From positions 104,396 to 168,395 of the forward strand of contig NW_019091507.1 in the NCBI RefSeq assembly GCF_001949145.1: a DNA stretch of 64,000 nt, read 5' to 3'. Shown piece after piece: positions 53,501-62,500 of the stretch. The DNA is from Acanthaster planci (Eukaryota; Echinodermata; Asteroidea; Valvatida; Acanthasteridae). The notes under the pieces are model-generated. The model searched no databases and had not been told where the DNA came from. It saw nothing but the letters and a program-made list of their open reading frames with translations. Both the position numbers and the translations under genes were made by a program. Position 1 is the first letter of the stretch; the number at the start of each line of letters is the position of its first letter.

Positions 53501-56500
53501 TGTCACAGAAATTTGGGAATGTTTAACAGTGTGTAATGCTTAGTCGACGCGGTCTTGAGCACTTTCATTACCTTCAACAAAAATCGGCATTCAGGTATTC
53601 AATCAATTTGTTTGCAATTTCTAGCTGTTTCCATGCCTTTTCCTGTCCCACAAATTTACCCCCAGCTATATCATTGATGGTCCTGGGTCTATGACAGTAT
53701 TCAACGGCCACGAGGAACTAGTGGACAGGCTGTACACACGGAGCAATACCTTCATGGCAGGTAAGGTAAACGGGATCTTGCTAGTAATTAAGGTACATCC
53801 GTGGTGCACCTGTGCTCTGCTTTTTATAATGACTCCTGCAACAATTTTAGGATCATGGGAAAATACTGTTTACCGAAAATTGTTCACTTGGGAGACATTC
53901 CCATAGGAAAGTGCGCAAACCAAGTTTGTATGTTTTCAATTTAGGCCCTAATCTATCATATCTCAAAATTTGGACGGTAACATTCGGCCTCCTTCTGCTA
54001 GTTGCAGCATTAAGGAGACATTGAAATGTCTCCTTAATGACCGATGTCTCCCTAAGATTGAAAGAGTTACCACAAAATGTCTCCCTAATGACCCATTTGT
54101 AAGAATTCAAGACTTTTCATATATCTGTGCTGTCTGGGGCATTTCCATTTCGGTTTTCAGCTAACTGGGAAGATATTCATGACAATGAGACCGGTATCCA
54201 TGGCTACACCTGGTCCATTGGTTACGACATCTGCAATGATGACGTCAGTATACATATTGACCCGCACGCTCACCTGTTCGACGAGTCGGAATGGACCCAT
54301 CAGGGACTCATTGTAAATGTTAATCTTCCAGGTAGGTCTCTTTCTTTTCTATAACGAAAGTTTTGCCGGGTTTTTTTTTTTTTACTACTTTAATAATTTA
54401 AATGATACCTTCATAATACCGTTGCTAAATGTGAAGCACGATTGGCAGGATGGGTTGGCATTCCAGTAATGTTTTAGTGTGCACAACATTTCAGAATGTT
54501 TACTTCGGCTTCACCACCTTGAATAATGAATGTATGTAAAGATTCATCTATCACGGACTTCGTGACCCAAACTGTATATTGCAGTTTTTAGCCAATCGAA
54601 GAATTTGTCGATCTTTTAAAATACTTGATAATGAGGTTTGGCTTGATGTTTGAGATTGTTTTGCATAACAAAAGAGAAAAACAATTCTTTGATTTCCTTG
54701 TTACCCTTGTTACACCTGAAATACGAAAGTAGCCCAGAAAGCCTTTGCAAAGACATGACTAAAAGAAGACTAAAAAACTCTCACACGATTTTAGTGGAAT
54801 TTTGATTGAAAACCCGAATTTCTTATGATTTGTGTATCAGATGGTGCCTATTTCATCACTGTGCGGGCTTTCAACAAGGTGGAGTTTGGTGGTCCTATGG
54901 CACTCACTGTGTGCCACAGCAACCCTCTTGTTATTGACAACACTCCACCCATAATTTACAGCATTCACGACATCACTTACAACTCGTCTATTGGTAGAAT
55001 TGGCTTGCGAGTAAACGCAACGTGAGTTATGTTGTCATGGATTTAAGAATTTACATTAATCTGGATTCAGTTGTTTGTGCATAGTATCCAACCAGCCAAA
55101 TCAAAAGGTTGGGTCAGATGACAGGCCTGAGGAGGTTTTCCATTCCGAAGATTATTGCTTCAAAACCATGCATGTAGGAGTCAGTAATATTGTGGAAACA
55201 AATTTATGCCATGTTGTGATATTTCGAGCTTACATTTTGGGGGATTCTGTATGAAAACCAAAATCTTCGCACTTTAATTCAATATGACAATCTTATCAGT
55301 GGAAAGTAATAGCGTGCATGAGGGTGTGATTCTACTTTGAGGGCTTAATTTTTCACGTACAGGCTGACAGGTAATTGCTATGGGATGTACTGCAGTGCTG
55401 TATATATGCTGACTTTTTCACATGAGTTATTGCCTTTTAAACTTTGTTTGATGTCGAGCAGCGATCCTGAGTCCCATCTGTTTGAGTATCACCTAGCAGC
55501 AGGCAGGACTCCCAGGGACAAATCACTGAGGGACTGGGAGGCTCACGTGACGGCTGAACAGCTTTTCATGGACTTCAAGATACCAAGTGGCATACCGTGC
55601 TGGGTTAAAGTCAGAGCAGTCAACAACGGTAACATTAATTAAGCCAACCTCTAGTAGGGCTTTAACTTGACTTGCGTGATACGCAGCAACTGGTTTCATG
55701 AAGCCTGTCATATTAAACCTTACGTCATATGTCGCATCATAATAAGCTTATGCAACGAATTGTTAGGGCATTAATCTTAGACAAGCATGATCACATCTTC
55801 CAAAGCAACAGTTTTCTTTATGACAAATGGTGGAATGAAATTTGTGCCTATCATTAGCAACACTTATGTTAGAGGGGTACAATTAGGTTTGTTTCCTAAC
55901 ACCAGTGCTCAGTGCTCGCATCCTTGTCATTCATGTATTGGTCAGTATAATGATATTTGTGTATATTCCTGCTCCCGCCTGGTTCATGGTCGTCGTATGA
56001 ATGATCAACAAACAAAATTGCCATCAAACAGCAGTGTATTGCATTCGAGTCCATCACAAGTCCCCGTAAGTCCCTGTAAGTCCATCACAAGTCATTCAGT
56101 CTTAAGCCAGTTCACAAGTTATTTAAATGACCTTTGACAAAAACATTCGTTTGTGATTGTTCACTCTTGTGACTCAGACTAGTCCTTGCTGGAGTTTTGG
56201 AAGGACTTACGATTGACTCAAATACAACACAGGACTCGTAACGAAACCTTTGCTGAAGCTGAAGGGTTTCCACCTTTTGTTATTTCAGAGGTATATTTCA
56301 TATTGCACTTTGAACAGCCTGAATGTAAAAAGTATTAACTGTAAACTCTTTTCCTCTTTTAACATTTACAGTTGACCTGCGAACCATAGACCACGCTGAC
56401 GAACCAATTCTAGTCGATGACTCTCCACCTATTGCTGGAGACTTGTTCGATGGACCTTACGCTGGACAAGACCTTGTATTTACCAAAGACAGAAACAAGG

Positions 56501-59500
56501 TAATGAGACTGACCTGTAGCAAGACTGACAAATGAGCAAAAAGGACGTAAAATCTGAGAATTGTCAAAACCTGTATTTTTAAACTTTCTCTGGGTTTCTT
56601 CTTGTAAAACCAAGGACTCATTGGAAGTCGATATCAACTAAAGGTAGCTTAAAATTTTAGGGATAGATGGTGGAGACAAAATAAAGTGGACGAACCCTGA
56701 AATGATGTAATAATGCGTGAATTAGTCTGAGACTGAATCAATCCAACCCTATATAGGCCTGTGTGGGATGTGATCCCGGGTTACCGATGTGACACAGAGA
56801 TGCCACCACAACAATTTAACCATCCCCATACATTGGTTGTTGGTGGCTAATCATGAACTATAAATAATATTTTCTAATTTCACAGTGGAAGGTTGCAATT
56901 TCACCGCTTTCTCTGTTACACACAATAGATTTGTGCTAACTGGTACAACTGGTATGACCCCGAGTCGGGGATCTTCTCCTACCTGTGGGCGGTTGGTACC
57001 CAGCCCAGTCTCAGTAATGTGGTAAACACTGTCAAAGTGTCTCGTCGGGAGCACAAGGCCTGCTCTGGCTATGTGACCCTGCAACACGGGGAGACATACT
57101 ACTCCACTCTCGTAGCCTTCCATGGTGGATATGATAAACTCAATGTGACCGCTTCGTCCAATGGAGGTAATTATGTGTGTCCATCACTGAAGTCACTGTC
57201 AGTCCTGATAGTTTTGGAGTCAAGTTTTNNNNNNNNNNNNNNNNNNNNNNNNNNNNNNNNNNNNNNNNNNNNNNNNNNNNNNNNNNNNNNNNNNNNNNNN
57301 NNNNNNNNNNNNNNNNNNNNNNNNNNNNNNNNNNNNNNNNNNNNNNNNNNNNNNNNNNNNNNNNNNNNNNNNNNNNNNNNNNNNNNNNNNNNNNNNNNNN
57401 NNNNNNNNNNNNNNNNNNNNNNNNNNNNNNNNNNNNNNNNNNNNNNNNNNNNNNNNNNNNNNNNNNNNNNNNNNNNNNNNNNNNNNNNNNNNNNNNNNNN
57501 NNNNNNNNNNNNNNNNNNNNNNNNNNNNNNNNNNNNNNNNNNNNNNNNNNNNNNNNNNNNNNNNNNNNNNNNNNNNNNNNNNNNNNNNNNNNNNNNNNNN
57601 NNNNNNNNNNNNNNNNNNNNNNNNNNNNNNNNNNNNNNNNNNNNNNNNNNNNNNNNNNNNNNNNNNNNNNNNNNNNNNNNNNNNNNNNNNNNNNNNNNNN
57701 NNNNNNNNNNNNNNNNNNNNNNNNNNNNNNNNNNNNNNNNNNNNNNNNNNNNNNNNNNNNNNNNNNNNNNNNNNNNNNNNNNNNNNNNNNNNNNNNNNNN
57801 NNNATGACCACGACTTTTACTTTCACCATTGTCAGCAATACAATCCTGTCGTTACTTTTCATTGTATATTCTGTGTTTCATTACCAAAACAATGACGTAT
57901 TGAAAGCTACATAATTTACATCTTAGCGACTGTTAATATTACTCCTTTGATGTACAAAAGTCTGTGACGTCACTTCTCAGAAAATAATCGTTGTAAAAAT
58001 TGCATCTCCTTCATCTGAATGTTGGAAGTTTAAACATCTTATCTTTCTCCTTGTCAGTGACCGTGGACCTTACTCCGCCAATTCAAGGAAATGTGTATGA
58101 TGGCCTGCTTCCTGGACATACAGATCTGGACTTCTCCTCAAGACCGGCCACTGTGGAAGCTCAATGGCATGGATTCTATGATCCAGACTCTGGTATTAAA
58201 GACTACCAAGTGACAGTATATCGCAAGCAGGGTAGCAGGTGAAGATGGCTTCTGTAGATTTTCACTCGAAATGAATGTTTACAGACAAAAAGATATTTAC
58301 ATAATATAAAATCATCACTAATGAAGTAACAAACAGGTTAAAACCAGTTACAAGTAACAAGATAAATAATATGTCAGGGTGATCTCGTCCCACTTCATTT
58401 TAATACTTTGTAGACTGATTTGATGGTCTATGATGGACTGATGGGTTTGCAATGACTTATGATTGACTTGACTTACATAACAACACCCATTGAAATACCG
58501 TCTTGGCTTTAATTTGAATATGAGAGTTGTTCAAATTCAAACCAAGACCAAATTTCAAAGAGTGCTGCATTTTGCATACATTTTCAATAGCAATCCAAAC
58601 AATATATTGTGAAGAGCTCTACAGTGAAGAGGCTTTCGATAGACATTTCCTGATCTTATCGACCTTTTTCTAAATTCAGTCTTAAATATTCACCATCAAC
58701 GTGAATAGCTACACACGGATAAAGATTCTAAACAAGCATGAGATTTTCTATAGGATTTTTAGACCCAAATCTAGAAACGTTATAATAAATCTCTATAGCA
58801 TTTTTATGGAATATTTTCTGTAAGAATTCTATAGAGGAAATTTTATTTGCTGGGAATGTATATGGATTTCTTTAAAATCTTCATGCAAACTTTTACTAAT
58901 TCTCCCGGCATGTTTAGCTTCAATAGCACAAGTGACTTTGAGGTCATCCATGAGGCAGAGTCAGTAGGCAGTGTTATATCCTCCATCGAGTGGCATCACT
59001 TCCACCTCCTCCACAAGGATCATGTCTATGTCAACCTACGCACAATCAACAAGGCTCTCAATCACATTGACACCCCTACTGATGGCTTCTTAATAGACCT
59101 GACACCACCTGTGCTGCGCAATCTGGGAGACGGGCTGGTGCTTGGAGAAGACCAAGACTTCCAGGTGAGAACGGATTGCATGAGAAATCAAAACTTACTA
59201 AATATTGTAGAATATTTTGACTTCCTGGCAATTTCCTTATTCATCTTTTCTGATGCTGGGATGTCGACCAGCTGGGACAACAGTCTGTGAATTTCTAGCG
59301 AGCCCTGATAAGAAATGATTGCAAGCTTGGAAGTTAATATTGCATCATTTCTCTGGTTTCTACTTCAGTGGCATTCTGACAGTCTAGCTGTTCATTGGGA
59401 CTACTTTGATGATGAGTCTGGCATAGAGTCCTTCGAGTTAGCCATCTATGAGATGAAACAGGGGAACAAGCGCAAGATCTTCCCAAGTGGTGAGTTTGTG

Positions 59501-62500
59501 CTTCCTTGGGGTGACCTACTCTTACCCTTTTCTAGTTCCAAACTGTCCCCAGGTTTCACATTAAGATCACTGTCTGTAACGCTATGTATTTGTGTGTTGG
59601 TTTTCTTGTTGTTTGCTTAGATGGAAACCCGAACAGCTTTGAGTTGATCTCTGATATCACCACCAGGTCTCATGTTCAACAGGGTCTGACTCTGCGTCCT
59701 GGAGCTCTCTATGTGACACGAGTCAAAGCCAAAAACCAAGCAAAACTAGTTGCCTCTCATGAAACCAGTGGCGTCAAGGTGGATCCCAGTCCTCCTGTGG
59801 TAAGAACCAGTCTTAGGCTCATCCAAAAGAGATAAACTCGGGCTCACAAAGGAGTAGTTAACTCTCTGATTTTTCCTCTTTAGTCGGCTTTTCCGTGTGA
59901 TGAAACTTGTGTTTGCTTTTCCTGTTTTATACCTCAAAGTTTTTGTCGGTTGCATACAAGGAGTACACCTAAAGATATGTCTCTGCTTCATTTTGTTACA
60001 CACTGAAATTATCACCACTATTGTGGTATACCTGGCAAGACCAACCTGAATTCAAGTCAAGGAGTTTTTCAAATGATCTGCAACAAAAGAATTAATTCCT
60101 ACATCATCGTTAGTCCTAATATTTGTTACATGTTTTATGCATACTCTTGCCTGCTCCTGTGATGGCCCTGACTGTAATGCTTACGAGGGCTGGCGATAAA
60201 CTTAAAAGAAGGACGTGTTAAATGCAGTTCTCTTTACGAAGAAGTACTTTTCTAATATGCATGTCACTAATTTATAGCGTCTCTCTTTCACTGGTATGTT
60301 TTGATTCCCTGAGAGGGCTAACCCAGTTCAGCAGACGCAACATTGTCACCTAAGCCTTTTTGCAAAGGATGTACATGTGCCTGTCATTTGTGCATATCTT
60401 TTTGAAAATGGGAGAGAAAATATTTGTTACGTGACAGTACTGTAATCACCAGGATGACCATCCGAACTGGTAAAGGACATCGTTGGATATAGGTTATTCC
60501 CCAAAGTGTGTGGATTTCAATCACAGATGAGATTTGTCCGAGGCGGTAACCTGGATGGAGAAGTTGAAGAAGTCTTCAGAGGTTACTTGTACCAGAACAG
60601 TCGCTCCACCATTCGGGCATCTTGGCTGGCTGTAGATGGACAGAGTGGCATCAAGAGCTACTGGGTAGCAGTTGGAACAGCCCCTTGTGAGTTTATCATA
60701 AAAGCTGTCTCAAAGAAAGTTTTGGTGAAAGTTTCAGCATGGGAAAAATGTGATCTCTGGTTTGAGGGCTCAAAGATTGATTTTTCGTGAGCTAGCTAAT
60801 GGTATATTAGAGAGCGATGTTTTAAATTGTCTTACTTAGGTTTTCCTTCTCTGCCAAATGTTAATCAAAATTTTGCCTGATGCTCTAAGTTTCCTCAGTC
60901 ATTTGGAAATTACTGTTTAATCAAATTAACTTATATAAATAAAGATACATTTTGAAAAAAACGGATGTTTTTCCTGCTATTTTGTGCTTTTAAACAATTC
61001 TGTCAAGACTCGGAAGATGTCCATCCCTTCACCTCCCTGGGCTCCAAGAGCAGCGGTGTCTTGTCTAACCTGAATCTCCAGCTCACAGACCCTTCCACCT
61101 GCAGCGAAGAGGGATTCATTGAGGGATGCCGGCCAGTCTACTACGTGTGCGTCAAGAGTGAGAATGGAGCGGGGGCTTTCAGTGATGTCATCTGCTCCTC
61201 ACCAATCAAGGTGGTGGATGAAGATCAGACAGGTGGGCAGGGGCATATATCTGTTTCGGAAGTTGGGGGATGACTTTAATTGCCTGGCCATCAAAATTCG
61301 AAAAATGGTGAGGGGCAACACCATATACAATGTATCGGAAGCGATGTCCAAGATAAAGATATTGCATCTGTAATGTGGGTCAAATTCAAGCAGAGCCTCA
61401 CATTCAGTTTTAAATGCAAACATTTTAGTTGTCACGAAATCATAAAATTCTTCACAATGCGCTTTTATGTTTTTCTCATCACAAAAACCCGCGGAATATA
61501 TACCCCTACCCCCCGGGATTTACGCCCATGCAGGTGGGTCATCTTCCTTGTGAACAAATTTCGCCAATGTTGATAGTCATTTGCGCCTTACGTTTGCGCA
61601 TTGGTTTCGATGCTTCTTGCTTAAAGAAATTTTCGGAAAACCTTTTTAAAGATTGCAAAAATATCGAGGATTTGGCTGTAATATGTGGAGTTGAATACAA
61701 GCTACTTTGCTTCGTTTGGCATAGGCTATGTAAATGATGGTTCGAGCTTCCTACAGGATACAGACGCGCAGCAAGAAAGAACTACAGTCACCATCATGTT
61801 CGATGACTTTGAGGTGAGACTTTTTGAATATTTTTTCACTGCGGTTTCAGTTGTTTTTAAAGGCTGACAAAGGTATTTTCCGTAAGTCGTCGTCTGGTAC
61901 TTTTTCATGTGCTCAAATTCTGTGTGCGTGTCTGATTCTTATGCAACACTTCTCAATTATAGATTTCATCCCAATTTCATACTACTAAAAATTATCATTT
62001 CATGTTGCTGTATGGATACAGTACCATGGTGCAAGTGAAGCCCTAAACAGCTGTAACAAGTTTAATAGAATCACTTCTAAAATAGGGCACATACTGGCCA
62101 GAAAGGTTTGTAACAGGGAGTGGTTGGGGAATATTGTAAATATTGTTAAACTCATAAAGCCATTAGAATAACCAGACATGTGGTTGCTGTTTTAGGGAAC
62201 TTCAATTACAGGTTTATTGAACGGTTTGGGGGCAACGATATTAAACTCTGATTCAGAACAAATATGATAGACAATGCTTGACAATGCTTTGTTTTGTTTT
62301 TAGTAGGTCTGCAGCTTCGTCTTCAATATGAATCACTCAAAATTAATAGGATTATACGTATATGACAGTAGAAAGAGCATTTTAACCTTACTTTCTTGAA
62401 ACACAGAGTCAGTTGCATGGCATTTCACGCTACGAATGGGCCGTGGGAACGACTCCTGGGGGTGAGGAGATACAGCCTATGACATCTGATGGCATAGTGC

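Noticed and set aside
57019-57914. Long open frames of 240-262 codons on both strands
   Set aside because: They are created by the run of N; only 56929-57166 is real coding sequence.
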